The notes: generated from the letters alone by a model not told the origin. DNA of 64,000 bases from Blastobasis lacticolella (GCA_905147135.1 LR990044.1:17302122-17366121); one strand, 5' to 3'; positions 13,603 to 24,850 are shown, counted from the first letter of the stretch. Translations and numbers: made by a program.

Positions 13603-15833
13603 TCAGGGCTGCACCTTTTTAATTGTTGTATACACAATTTGACACATTATGTTGCCCTTTTTTGAGAGAACTGATGCTTTTATATCAAACTCTCCGTAAA
13701 AAAATGATTCGCCGAAGAAGCTTCTGGTTAATTCTGTGTAATTTATTTCATATACGTAGTTACCCTGAAAGTACATAAAAATAACGAACATATAAAACAA
13801 TCATCTTGGCCTCAATATATTGTCTTATCTATTAAGCGATTTTTCAAAAAACTATGGCGCTCAAAAATAGTATCTGTCAAAATATGTTACAAAAGACCGT
13901 TTAGTAGGAAGCAGAGTCATGGAAATAAAAACTGTGTTGAACAGATAACCGACAGATGCCGGTGTCATAATTTCTTTTTATATTAATATGCATTGACATC
14001 TAGGGTCATCAGCCAATAACGATACAAATAACGCAGTTTTCCATAATATCCCAAAATTAATTTAAGGACTGCTGAAAAATTAGGATTATAGATTTTGTCA
14101 AATACTTGAATTTTTTATCTTGGCAGATACCATCTTAGACCAAAATTCTACCATTGATATAACATGTCTTTTTTTATTTTGACAATGACAGATACTATAA
14201 ATGAGCGACATCTGTCGTCGATTTTAAAAACATGCCGTGGAAAATCGCTCATTGGTTGCACTCTCGCAAACGAGGGCCAAAGGAGAGGACAAAACGAACA
14301 TAAATTTTTAGAAAAAGAATATTTTATAAAACATTAGTCGTCATTAATCACTCTTACTCTTCTTTTTCACTTCAATGAGTTCTCTGGCATCCAACTTTTA
14401 TTTGATACCCGTAGTGTAAAAAATATAAGCTTATACATTCTTACATCTTTCTTAATTTATATTCACCTTCTTTACTACACAGTTCTCTGTATGCAATGTA
14501 GATTCTATTGCAGTGGCTACGATAATGTGCTGACAAGGATTGTTTAATCTATAGCTCCATAGTGTAGACTTGCGTGTTCCAGTCATTGAATAAACAGTAA
14601 TTTTTATCTGAAAATATGATAAAGAGAAAGCTGAGAAAGAGGTGGAAGCAGAACTTCATGCAGGATTGGACTTGTTCTTGATATTACTGAAGCAACTGTA
14701 TCTAAGGTACTGGTGACAATAAGGGCCACATTATTTCGGAACGAAATATTTTGTTTTAGTTGAGTATTTTCTCAGCGCGCTCCATACAAATTCAGTTTGA
14801 TCATATTTTCAATATTACGCTATCAAAGTCAATAAAATTATGTTTACTAGATTTTCGTTATTTTTCATTGTTACTATCTTTTCTGCATGACATCTCTAAA
14901 TAAAAAATGCAATGAAGACAGACTAACCTCGTCCAAGCTGGTGTGTTCAAATATTGTGAGATTAAACTTGCCAATTTGAGGCTGTGTACCATCCGTGTTT
15001 AAGTTCACGGCACAATGAGCCACGTTCTTCGATTTGGGGCCCTTGCAGTCACGGTAGTTCGAAAATTCTGTTATGTAAGGACCCTGTAAAGCCAAAGTAT
15101 GTTCAGTGAACTATGAAACCATCGTTATTATCACAGCCCTTGGACGTCCAGTTCTGAACAGAACATAAGCTTCCCTTTATTCCCATCCAGACTAATCGCC
15201 TCTGTGTCTCTTGCATCCATCGGATTCCTACGACCTTCACGAACATTTTTGTTTTATATGTTTAGCTATTTGACTGTTATCACAATATTATGGCCCAATT
15301 CGTGTAACAATATGTTGACCGACCTTATGATAAATCATATGACAATATAGAGTAAAGTGTCAGCTAATTAGTTGTACGGCTGTATACTATGGTTCAACGA
15401 CCCGGTGAACCATTATCTTGGTAACCTGAAAATTGTCTTATGGGAAAAAATACTATCGAGTTTCCAAAGATAATCCGAAGATTAATAAGATTCCGACATT
15501 CATGAGTGTTACGCCTAAACTGAAAAAAAAGAAGGTGGTTGTCACCATACAAATGCGATGGCTTATTTTGTTATTTATTTTATTTGGAAAATAAACAGCT
15601 TATAATTAATAATAATAATAATAATAATAAATAAATCTTTTTTGGAACAAAATCAATATACATTAGTGTACGGTAACAACGGCCTTAGTTTTCACTGTGT
15701 CGCTGTCATTAACGCCCACCTCCGTTTCTCAAAGGCAATCATCGTTCCAATTGACACATTAATAATACGCATATTTGCTTTACTTAAAATAAAACATTCA
15801 ATAAATTTTTACATAATTAGAAAATCATAAATG

Positions 15834-15889
<56 letters not shown>

Positions 15890-18800
15890 GCATGTGCGTG
15901 GGCGTGGGCGTGGGCGTGGGCGTGGGCGTGCGCGTGCGCGTGCGCGTGCGAGTGCGTGTGCGTGTGCGTGTGCGTGTGCGTGTGCGTGTGCGTGTGCGTG
16001 TGCGTGTGCGTGTGCGTGTGCGTGTGCGTGTGCGTGTGCGTGTGCGTGTGCGTGTGCGTGTGCGTGTGCGTGTGCGTGCGTGTGTATGCATGTATACCGT
16101 GCAAATATTGCATTTTACTTCTTGGTTAAAAAATCCTCTGTTTCCAGGTATGTTAATCATCCCAGCCATACAGAAACCGATCTCTTGCAATTGATCCTAT
16201 TGTATAAGCTAGGAGATAGAAACAGCAAGCCTACAAAATTCCGTTTTACAAACTATGTCAGTCCTTCGCCTCCCATTTATTAGATCCGGACTATACGGCA
16301 CTTCAGCATGCTTTTGTAAAACAATATTTAGCATGAACAGCTGCCTCACAGTCAGCACATCTGCAAGGGCGAAGAAATCAGATGTTGAATAACACAGTGT
16401 CTTGAAAGTAATAACTTTCAAGACTGCTCGTTGTGCTCTCTCCAGTTTCAACATCCGTACCTTGCCCGACCCACCCCAATCAGTTATACAGTAGGCAATG
16501 ACGGATTGTGCTAAAGCAAAATATACTGATTTGATAGTATCCCAATCAATTTTCCTCCTGAGATTTCTAAAAACAAAACTCAGCTTTCTGACTCTGCTCA
16601 CACATATTTTGTTGTATTCATTCCACGATAGCTGGTTGTCTATCCAAACACCCAGGGACATGTGTGTTTGTGAACCTGTATAGAAAAGTGGACGGTGGAA
16701 GCGAAGAAACGTTAGGTAGGTACAAAAGTGACAAAAATAGTTTTGTTCAAATTTAAGTTAGAAGATTAGCAGACAACCACCGCGAAACCTCACGTAGTGC
16801 CATTTCAGCATGATCATGAGCCTCACTCCTACTCTTTTCTCTAACCAGCAGAGCTGTGTCATCTGCATAGACAATACTATCACAATTTGAAAGAGTTAAT
16901 TTACAGAGGTCATTTACATAAATGATGAACAAAGTAGGACCCAAGACACTTCCCTGGGGCACTCCGAAATCCAGTGGCTCCTCCCGACTAACAACATCAT
17001 TGATAGTGACCCACTGAGTGTCAAAATCCTTAGATAGGTCAAGAAATATACCAACCATTTTATGTTTTAAGTTTAAATTTTTAACTATTTTTTCGGTAAG
17101 ATCTAACTAAGCATCTTCAGTTGATCTACCACTTCTGAAACCAAATTGATTGTCGGCGATTATTTTGTTTCTGCTTAAGTAATCGACAAGTCTTAGGTTA
17201 ATAATTTTTTCTAGTATTTTCGAAAACACACTGAGAACCGAAATCGGCCTATAATTGCTTTCACTGTCTCTGGCCCCACTCTTATATAAGGGTGAGAATA
17301 TGGGGTGCACTAAAGGCCTTGCCACATACAAAGCTCGGCGCGAGCGCGGTGCGATATTTGCTAGGCAACCATCGCGCGGCGCGATGGTTGCCTAGCAAAT
17401 AACGCGCCGCGCGATGGTTGCCTAGCAACTATCGCGCCGCGCGATGGTTGCCTAGCAAATATCGCACCGCGCTCACGCCGCGCTCGCGCCGAGCTTTGTA
17501 TGTGGCAAGGCCTTAATGCCTTTTGCCTAATTGCCTAATGGCCGTGTGGTGTCCGGCAGAGTAGAATAGCACCAACCCCCTACACTCATGGGTGTCGTAC
17601 AAGGCGACTAATTTTTTCGAGGAAAAAAAACAAGAGTCTCCGTAGTCTGGAAAATGGGCAGCAGCATTTTCCATTGTTATATTTTAACACTGCGATCTCC
17701 AACCTGTCTGCCAAGCGTGGAGATTATGGTAATAACCTCCCCTTTCGTGGGAGAGGCCCTAAGTCCTGCAGTGGACGGTTACGGGCTGTGATGATGATAA
17801 TGCCTTTTTAAAAGTACTGGGGAATATACCGGAAGCGAGGCACAAATTGAAGACATGAGAAAGAACAGGCACAAGTACATATCTAGACCCCTTTATCACC
17901 GATGTAGGAATACCATCCCACCCCGCTGCTTATGTATTTTTAAGGCTAAGTATGATACGATCTACCTCAGAATCGTCAGTGCTAAGCAAAGTCATAGAAT
18001 GTTGGGGAAAGTAAATACAAATGCTTTGTTATTAAAATCAACCTTTGACAAGAAATTTACAGTAATAACATGATTGTCGGAAAATAGTAGAGCAAAATGG
18101 GACTCTAAATTGAAGGTCATTTTGGAGGCCGGTAATACGCTGTAGGACACGGATTTCGATGGAGGACAAAAGATTCGTTCACTCAATTATAATAAAGGTG
18201 ATATTGTGGAAGCAAGTAAGGTCAGCGCTGATTCTGCGCTTGGCAAAAGGCCAAGAGATGATTGTGCCTCCTAACTGTTATGATAGTCAGGAGTGTAAAT
18301 TTTGTATTTAAAGGTCACGTATTTTAGGAATTTCTTTTGTATTCTTTCAATGCTATTTACATAGATTTCGTAAAAACCCCGAGAGTGGCATACACCAGAA
18401 GGTCCACAGTCGACCGACCATGCCAGAATCTGTACTGGTAATCCCTGAGGAGATTGTTATCTTCAAGATGCGCAAGGAGATTATTGTTTAATGCACGCTC
18501 CATAATCTTACGAGTATGGTGGTGACCTAAATAGAATCTGCGCAGCTGCACATCTTTAGCAGGGGCTCAATCTAGGGTAATGCCATAGTCCACAACAGTT
18601 TCTGTTCGAGCAAGCGTTTGATCATTAATTCTGTAAGCAATGGTAAGACGAACTGATGATCTAGTGAATTGACTGAAGTTAAGTGAATCACTTGAGGACG
18701 TTGAGTTCTAATTTAGTCATTACACAATAGTTGTGAAAGGACTTCAAATCAAGTTGAAGGAGTTGTAAAACATATGGAGAGTCTGTTTTATGTCACCCGC

Positions 18801-21800
18801 AAACAAAAGGAAGTCAGAATTATTGAAGCATATACTAATATCACTGATGAACAGGATGAATAACAGAGGGCTTAGAATAGAGCCCTGGGGAACTCTAGAC
18901 AAATGGGCGATGGCGCTGACGCGAAGCCATTTAGGACTACAGTTTGGTAACGATCTCTAACATACAAGGCGAACCACCTATATAGATTTTCCCGTATGCC
19001 AGCAGCAAATAATTTCTTGAGTAGTATTACATGGTCAACTTGATCAAATGACTTACAGTATTCCATATATTATTATATTAGACGGGACTTGGACGCGACG
19101 TACCTTTATGATTTGTTTTCCCGACGTTTCGGTAGGGTTACACCCACCGTGGTCACGAGACGACTGCCGTGGGAGGTGACAGCTGCGGTGATGTGCTAGT
19201 AGACTCCTACCCTCACATAAAATTGTCAATTTGTTGTTGATTCGGAACTGCACGACACACAACACTTACGATATCCACGGATGCGTCCGACGATAACTCT
19301 TGTGTCTTACGGTTATTTATTTTGCACACCACTGGATTCCACGACGCCGAAAGCTTATATCCATCTTCCCGATTGAAAGTTTTGTACTTTTTAATTTCAA
19401 TCGCTTCCCGAACCATACGTGGATAATATTGCCGGTCAGTCGAGAGGACATTAGGCGCATGCAGTTCTATCCAGTGGTTTGGGCCTGAGTTGAGCAGGTG
19501 GTCTGCTATGGCAGATTTATTCGTCTGGTGGTTTTTAACTGCAGCTATATGCTCTTTGACCCTTTCGGCAATCGAACGTTTAGTTTGGCCAATGTATGAG
19601 CTTCCACAGCTACAGTCAATCTTATAGACACCTGGCGTCTGATACGGGATCACATCCTTTGGCGTACGCAGCAGGTTCGCTACCTTGAGGTGCGGGACAT
19701 AAATTGTCGGAATCGAGTAACTACTCAGTACTGATCCGATCTTATCTGTCACCCCTTTCACATACGGTAGGAATGCTGATTGCCGACTTACTTCTGTGAG
19801 GTTATCCCTCTTTTTCCGTCTCGCCGGCTTCTCTATCACCTTGTACCCGTTCTTCCGTAGTACCAGCTGGACATGTGACAACTCGCTCTCTACATGGTCC
19901 GAGTCACAAAGATCTCTAGCTCTACTTGTGAGCGAGGTTATGACGGAGAGTAAATGTCGGGGATGATGGTGTGATGAAGCATTCAGGTATCTTTCCGTGT
20001 GTGTTGTCTTTCTGTATACCGAGTGCGCCAGAGATCCATCATTTCGTACCTTTACGTCAACAACAAATTGTCAATTTTATGTGAGGGTAGGAGTCTACTA
20101 GCACATCACCGCAGCTGTCACCTCCCACGGCAGTCGTCTCGTGACCACGGTGGGTGTAACCCTACCGAAACGTCGGGAAAACAAATCATAAAGGTACGTC
20201 GCGTCCAAGTCCCGTCTAATATAATAATATGTGTAAAGAACGCGAGTTTAGTTTGAAACAAATATTAGTAAACCGATACGGGCCGGAAATTACTATAAAA
20301 ATAAAACATCTTGAAGACCTCCGAAAACGTCGGTTTAAATTCGAAGCGTCGTTGGTATTTCTAAAGAAGTGTCGCGATAGCAGTTTAATACCTACGTGTG
20401 CGCGTATAAAACCGCGTAAAGATGTACCGTTTTCGGATGGAATTCTACGAAGTGCGAGTATGAAACTGCTGAAACAGATGATTCGGAACAATCATTACCA
20501 ACTAGAGTGCATAAATAACCAGTTGTTCACGTTACACCAGGAGTGCAGTGCTTTGTTATCGGCTAGTGACTTTGATTTGTGCGACAGAGTGACCTATAAC
20601 CAAGCGGAACGCAGTGCCGAGCTATACACGGCTACACATGAGAAGAAACTCGCGAAGTTGGTTTTGTCTCGGGATGGCGGTAAACAACCGATTTCACTTG
20701 TGCAAGGGGACACTGTTTTAAATCTGTCAAGAAAAAAGCTAGATGATTGCACAGTCTCAGTTCTGGCAAAGGGTATGAATTACGCATTGACACCAAAGAG
20801 GGTACCTTTTGAGAAAATTATTGGGGGTGTTGAAGAGGCCATATGTCGGAATAAAATCCCTTCCACTGACGCCGAAACGTTGAGGCAAGACATCTCAGTG
20901 ATATTACGAAAAGCCCGCTTACCAAAGAGTAACATTACTGCCGCTGAGCGTTTAGCATTACAAAATCTGCGTGCCGATGTAGATCTTATGGTACTAAAAG
21001 CTGACAAGGGTAACGCCACGGTAGTGATGGATTCCAGTGATTATCATGGAAAGGTACAATCTTTATTAAAAGACACGCATGTCTATAAACCCGTGTCCTA
21101 TAACCCGACTGCCAGGGTGACGAGGAGTACGAGAGCACTGCTGAAAAGCCATAAGGATCTTTTCACGGAGGAACAGTATACATTTCTAGATAGACCTAAG
21201 AATACTCAGCCCCCAAAATTGTATGGACTGCCGAAGATACATAAGGCAAACGTGCCTTTGCGGCCCATCGTAAGTCAGATTGATTCCCCCACTTACGATC
21301 TTGCAAAGCACGTTGCGCCTGTGCTACAGTCGCTGGTGGGTCGGACATCATCCTACGTGAAGGATTCTCGTCAGTTCGTACAAATGCTGAAAGGCATAAA
21401 AGTGGGTCCAGAAGACAAAATGGTAAGTTTTGATGTAGAATCATTGTTTACCAACGTACCCCTAGCGGATTGCCTGGAAGTAGTTAAGGAAAGACTGGAG
21501 AGCGCAGGATTGTCGCGGGACTACATTGTCTTACTAAAACATTGTTTGGAAGGAAATTACTTTTTGTATAGAGGCCAATATTACCTCCAAATTGATGGCG
21601 TTGCTATGGGCAGTCCGGTTGCCCCAGTCATAGCGAACATTTGGATGGAGTATTTTGAACAAAAAGCCCTAAGCGTGAATTCCTCAATGATAACTTTTTG
21701 GAAAAGGTATGTGGATGACATCTTCTGCATTTTTAAAGGTAGTGAGCCGGAAGTAAGACAATATTTAGAACATCTAAATTCAATCCACCCAAAAACAAAA

Positions 21801-24695
21801 TTCACGCTGGAGGTGGAAAATGACCGACAATTGCCGTTCCTAGATGTCCTGGTAAAGGTACGAAATGATGGATCTCTGGCGCACTCGGTATACAGAAAGA
21901 CAACACACACGGAAAGATACCTGAATGCTTCATCACACCATCATCCCCGACATTTACTCTCCGTCATAACCTCGCTCACAAGTAGAGCTAGAGATCTTTG
22001 TGACTCGGACCACGTAGAGAGCGAGTTGTCACATGTCCAGCTGGTACTACGGAAGAACGGGTACAAGGTGATAGAGAAGCCGGCGAGACGGAAAAAGAGG
22101 GATAAGCTCACAGAAGTAAGTCGGCAATCAGCATTCCTACCGTATGTGAAAGGGGTGACAGATAAGATCGGATCAGTACTGAGTAGTTACTCGATTCCGA
22201 CAATTTATGTCCAGCACCTCAAGGTAGCGAACCTGCTGCGTACGCCAAAGGATGTGATCCCGTATCAGACGCCAGGTGTCTATAAGATTGACTGTAGCTG
22301 TGGAAGCTCATACATTGGCCAAACTAAACGTTCGATTGCCGAAAGGGTCAAAGAGCATATAGCTGCAGTTAAAAACCACCAGACGAATAAATCTGCCATA
22401 GCAGACCACCTGCTCAACTCAGGCCCAAACCACTGGATAGAACTGCATGCGCCTAATGTCCTCTCGACTGACCGGCAATATTATCCACGTATGGTTCGGG
22501 AAGCGATTGAAATTAAAAAGTACAAAACTTTCAATCGGGAAGATGGATATAAGCTTTCGGCGTCGTGGAATCCAGTGGTGTGCAAAATAAATAACCGTAA
22601 GACATAAGAGTTATCGTCGGACGCATCCGTGGATATCGTGAGTGTTGTGTGTCGTGCAGTTCCGAATCAACAACAAATTGACAATTTTATGTGAGGGTAG
22701 GAGTCTACTAGCACATCACCGCAGCTGTCACCTCCCACGGCAGTCGTCTCGTGACCACGGTGGGTGTAACCCTACCGAAACGTCGGGAAAACAAATCATA
22801 AAGGTACGTCGCGTCCAAGTCCCGTCTAATATAATAATATGTGTAAAGAACGCGAGTTTAGTTTGAAACAAATATTAGTATTCCATATATATCGCATCAA
22901 CTTGGCTATCGGTCTTCATTCCAGAGGTTACAATTAGAGTAATAAGATTGCTTGTGGTGGCCCTACACTTCAGAAGCGCATGCTGCTGAACCAATATCGA
23001 ACATCTGAGAGCTGCGTATACTTGGACATGTATAACCCTCTCAAATAATTTAGCATATATGCATAATTTATGAATAGGTCTATACTTCGTTATGTCTAGC
23101 TTCGAGCCTTTTTTACAAAGTGGTGTTACAGAAGCATACTTTCGTAGTTATTTTAAGATTTTACCAATAGCCGGCGAGGCTACAACCATACAGAACAGAT
23201 CATGTTGTACATACCATTATTCTAAGGAAATATAGTTCATTTTGGGCACATCTGTCGGCCATTTTATGTAACATCAAAAGGTATGTCATTCGGCACGCCG
23301 CATTACCAGTGTCTACTCAATGCATTACATGCATTATTGAACATAATGCCCTCTCCTCTTAAAAGGATATGCTTCTTTCATCATTTGCTCTACGGCTTGT
23401 TCCAGTGTTGCACGAGTGTCGCATGAGTGTTGCAGTTTTGCTAAATATATTTATTAAAAAAAAAAATTGTGAAGAATTGGCTTGGCTTAGATTTTTTTTT
23501 TTAACTGATACGAGTTCCGTATTTTAGATTCCTCCTTCTTTCATTCACTTTGTACCGGCTGGATCTCAGTGAACACCTTCTATGAACCGGTTGACCACAT
23601 CATTTGTCTCTAAGGTCTTTTAGAATGTTTGTGAAAGTTGTCACAGCCTCATCGATTTTTTAATCGACTCGATGTACTAAACTCTGGCTTACTCGTACTT
23701 CGGGTATTATTAAGTCCCTAAACGCAAGTTTAATAAATACGTCGATACCATTGGAAATAATATTTACTTTCGGCTGTAGACGAATAGTGAGGACCTTCGG
23801 AGAAATTTATAAAATCATTGGTCATTGTGGACATTTTCCGTAGTTTTTATAAACTTACCTACTAATTAACAATAATCTACAATTGAATGTTCCGCAAACC
23901 GTATGTCACGCCACACTGATGTACTGTGACCATTAGTTAGCCAACAAATATTTTGTTTGATAGGTACTCAACCTTTAATTCGCTTATCGATTTTGCGCCG
24001 ATTTCCCACCGAGCTCGTTGCGCTTCCCCGTTCATTGGTTAATGTTACTTTTATTATGTTCACCATACTTTTGAGCCAAATGTTTAAAATTTTGTTGCTT
24101 ATTTATTAATCATTCAATCCAACTGCGCCGCGTAATCAAGCCGTATATAAAGACGAAAATTCTAAGAATTCCGAAGTCACTGAGCTCGGTCATTCATTTG
24201 TTTATGTTCCTTTTGTTATGTTCACTCCAGCTCTTTAGAGCCAGAAATAATAAATTTTGGAGGTATCTACGTTCGTTACTTTTTGAATCAGTCACACCCG
24301 TGACGCGAAATCCTTTTATTATCCTTTATTTGTTTTAAATGTAGGTAGGTATTATTGTATAATTAGTATAAAACTAATCTCATTTCGTATTTTTTTTATG
24401 TTACACGGCAGACAAACAGGCAAGCGGGCCTCATGGAAAGTGGTCACAGCCGCCTATGGACATCAGCAACACCAGGGGAGTCACCAATGCAAGGTGTAGC
24501 TTAGTACCTTGAATAGAAAATACTCCATTGCCACCTTAGCAATTTAGATCGGACAGCAAGAGGTGATAAGTACCTACAACACACGATAATGTAAAAGAAA
24601 ACGAAACTTACATAATTGGCATTTGTTTTTAAACCAATAAATGCATCCGCCTGGTACAAAAGACACATCAAAATGATTAAGTAACTGGAACTCAT
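13603..24695 (-). CDS. gene A1: secreted ML/DUF1091-like protein, 4 exons, 180 aa
   Basis: Exons, read from high to low coordinate: 24612-24695, 14928-15083, 14467-14607 and 13603-13764 (stop included). Every junction is phase 0 with CAG acceptors and donors GTAAGT, GTTAGT and GTGAAT. Exon 1 starts MSSSYLIILMCLLYQADAFI, a signal peptide with likely cleavage after ADA. Exon 2 (52 codons) starts GPYITEFSNYRDC and has an NLT glycosylation site. Exon 3 (47 codons) has NPCQHI and ENCVVKK. Exon 4 (53 codons) starts GNYVYEINYTEL and has GNIMCQI near the end. I infer an extracellular beta-sandwich protein of the MD-2-related/DUF1091 type; the ligand is unknown. Intron 1 is 9.5 kb and full of transposons. 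The weakest point is linking exon 1 to exon 2 across it, supported by the identical layout of A2. Confidence 0.8.
15835..16085. repeat. compound microsatellite (GT)n-(GTGGGC)n-(GTGTGC)n
   Basis: About 250 bp of alternating purine-pyrimidine repeat: pure GT first, then five GTGGGC units, a few GCGTGC units, and a long GTGTGC run. It lies in intron 1 of gene A1. The His/Thr- or Cys/Val-repeat open frames across it on both strands are artefacts of the repeat. Confidence 0.97.
17314..17513. mobile_element. Harbinger-type MITE, 200 bp, copy 1
   Basis: A GC-rich palindromic element with ends AGGCCTTGCCACATAC and its complement, flanked by the 3-bp duplication TAA (17311-17313, 17514-17516), inside a LINE. 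The interior has repeated units of ATCGCGC..GCGATGGTTGCC. A 3-bp TWA duplication fits the PIF/Harbinger superfamily. An almost identical 200-bp copy with TTA duplications lies at 61575-61774. Confidence 0.8.
17525..17798 (+). mobile_element. SINE-like retroposon, 10-bp target duplication
   Basis: Same family as 8212-8468, here on the plus strand. It starts GCCTAATTGCCTAATGGCCG, ends GTGATGATGAT, and is flanked by AATGCCTTTT (17515-17524 and 17799-17808). The left target copy abuts the MITE, so the two elements inserted a few bases apart in the same LINE. Confidence 0.75.
18357..19070 (-). mobile_element. LINE fragment, left half (target of the Penelope insertion)
   Basis: Minus-strand RT remnants. 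18872-19070 reads MEYCKSFDQVDHVILLKKLF (palm motif A region), followed by FASAPSPI and a degraded PQG/SPLLFILF region. 18357-18551 reads another RT piece (RALNNNLLAHLEDNNLL ... GRSTVDLLVYAT), which belongs N-terminal of the palm, so it is from a separate or rearranged copy. The palm continues across the Penelope insertion at 22877-23180. Confidence 0.65.
19071..20056 (-). mobile_element. Penelope element, inverted 5'-truncated copy
   Basis: An inverted near-identical copy of 21855-22840 placed head-to-head with the full-length element. On the minus strand it encodes the last ~200 residues including the complete GIY-YIG region (GVYKIDCSCGSSYIGQTKRS). Differences from the full copy include an Asn for Lys after KRD, a Pro for Gln in the HLKVANLL segment, and TAA changed to CAA at the stop, which extends the frame by 28 residues. 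Partial inverted copies joined to full ones are typical of Penelope insertions. Confidence 0.9.
20057..20270 (+). repeat. Penelope left pseudo-LTR (214 bp)
   Basis: Directly repeated at 22667-22880 with one visible mismatch (T20071 vs A22681). It contains the presumed promoter region and the first codons of the ORF (ATG at 20229), as in other Penelope pseudo-LTRs. A 6-bp stem GGTGGG/CCTACC (20149-20166) followed by GAAACGTC looks like part of a hammerhead ribozyme. Confidence 0.85.
20229..22607 (+). CDS. Penelope-like retrotransposon RT + GIY-YIG endonuclease, intact
   Basis: A single 792-codon open frame with no interruption. An N-terminal basic region is followed by RT blocks: KADKGNATVV (about residue 257), LYGLPKIHK (about 332), SFDVESLFTNV (about 400), GVAMGSPVAPVIAN (about 456) and the catalytic YVDDI (about 493), then LPFLDVLV. 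The C-terminus has the GIY-YIG nuclease: GVYKIDCSCGSSYIGQTKRS (about 682-701) with the conserved downstream Arg and His. This order and length are those of canonical EN-containing Penelope elements. The chosen Met lies inside the left pseudo-LTR; an upstream intron cannot be excluded. The element sits in intron 1 of A1, inserted into a LINE, flanked by the duplication AGTATTCCATATAT (19057-19070, 22877-22890). Confidence 0.93.
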   Translation: MCKEREFSLKQILVNRYGPEITIKIKHLEDLRKRRFKFEASLVFLKKCRDSSLIPTCARIKPRKDVPFSDGILRSASMKLLKQMIRNNHYQLECINNQLFTLHQECSALLSASDFDLCDRVTYNQAERSAELYTATHEKKLAKLVLSRDGGKQPISLVQGDTVLNLSRKKLDDCTVSVLAKGMNYALTPKRVPFEKIIGGVEEAICRNKIPSTDAETLRQDISVILRKARLPKSNITAAERLALQNLRADVDLMVLKADKGNATVVMDSSDYHGKVQSLLKDTHVYKPVSYNPTARVTRSTRALLKSHKDLFTEEQYTFLDRPKNTQPPKLYGLPKIHKANVPLRPIVSQIDSPTYDLAKHVAPVLQSLVGRTSSYVKDSRQFVQMLKGIKVGPEDKMVSFDVESLFTNVPLADCLEVVKERLESAGLSRDYIVLLKHCLEGNYFLYRGQYYLQIDGVAMGSPVAPVIANIWMEYFEQKALSVNSSMITFWKRYVDDIFCIFKGSEPEVRQYLEHLNSIHPKTKFTLEVENDRQLPFLDVLVKVRNDGSLAHSVYRKTTHTERYLNASSHHHPRHLLSVITSLTSRARDLCDSDHVESELSHVQLVLRKNGYKVIEKPARRKKRDKLTEVSRQSAFLPYVKGVTDKIGSVLSSYSIPTIYVQHLKVANLLRTPKDVIPYQTPGVYKIDCSCGSSYIGQTKRSIAERVKEHIAAVKNHQTNKSAIADHLLNSGPNHWIELHAPNVLSTDRQYYPRMVREAIEIKKYKTFNREDGYKLSASWNPVVCKINNRKT
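22667..22880 (+). repeat. Penelope right pseudo-LTR (214 bp)
   Basis: Direct copy of 20057-20270 (offset 2610). It ends AATATTAGTA and is followed immediately by the target duplication and then the LINE sequence resumed from the left side. The hammerhead-like stem recurs at 22759-22776. Confidence 0.85.
22877..23180 (-). mobile_element. LINE fragment, right half (continues 19070)
   Basis: On the minus strand this gives HALLKCRATTSNLITLIV then GMKTDSQVDAIYMEYC, which runs directly into CKSFDQVDHVILL at 19070 once the Penelope element is removed. The RT frame was therefore continuous before the insertion, although other damage exists on both sides. Confidence 0.7.
23181..24390. other. no gene recognised (5' part of A1 intron 1)
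   Basis: AT-rich intronic sequence with poly-A/T runs. No conserved open frame or recognisable repeat beyond short degenerate LINE-like patches. Confidence 0.35.
24390..24496. repeat. interspersed repeat fragment (ACAGGCAAGCGGGC family)
   Basis: Contains GACAAACAGGCAAGCGGGCC followed by a GGAAAGTGGTCAC ... CCTATGGACATCAGCAACAC pattern. Related copies lie at 25250-25480, 61015-61100 and 62570-62770. I know this pattern as a common lepidopteran interspersed repeat but cannot give its class. Confidence 0.6.
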
Positions 24696-24820
24696 TTTGA
24701 ACACCAAATTGCCAACAACGTCGATGGTGAATGATCATGAAACGGATGGGAAACCCATCCGAAATAATGTAAATCAAATGACGAAAATAAGCCAAGTAAT
24801 TGCATTTCATTATTATATTA

Positions 24821-24850
24821 CAATTTGGTAACGATTAAGTGTCGCTCACG
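24821..24850 (-). promoter_or_regulatory. conserved block upstream of A1
   Basis: CAATTTGG..CGATTAAGTGTCGCTCA lies 126 bp upstream of the A1 start codon and recurs 128 bp upstream of A2 (62201-62228). A TAATATAATAAT stretch lies beside it. It resembles the block upstream of the B genes. The function as a promoter is inferred only from conservation and spacing. Confidence 0.4.

Larger units (their letters stand above)
16209..18190 (-). mobile_element. Jockey/CR1-like LINE, interrupted by a MITE and a SINE
   Basis: Minus-strand ORF2 remnant. From N to C: degraded finger region near 17850-18190, LASGIFPSTFKKA, then LVHPIF (separated by the insertions at 17314-17798), SGARDSESNYRPISVLSVFSKILEK, FGFRSGRSTEDA, LDLSKDFDT, GVPQGSVLGPTLF, the YADD box, and the thumb region with LGVWIDNQLSW, ending VCKTEFCRL near 16209. 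Frameshifts near 17060-17105 and 16680-16750. Removing the two inserted elements restores a continuous frame across LVHPIF, which gives the insertion order. Confidence 0.8.

Noticed and set aside
15817..16283. Long open frames of His-Thr, Arg-Thr or Cys-Val repeats
   Set aside because: Pure by-products of the GT/GTGTGC microsatellite, open in nearly every frame.
24501..24707. 68-codon minus-strand frame starting upstream at a TTG
   Set aside because: The real start is the ATG at 24695, and the frame past 24612 is intron behind a GTAAGT donor.
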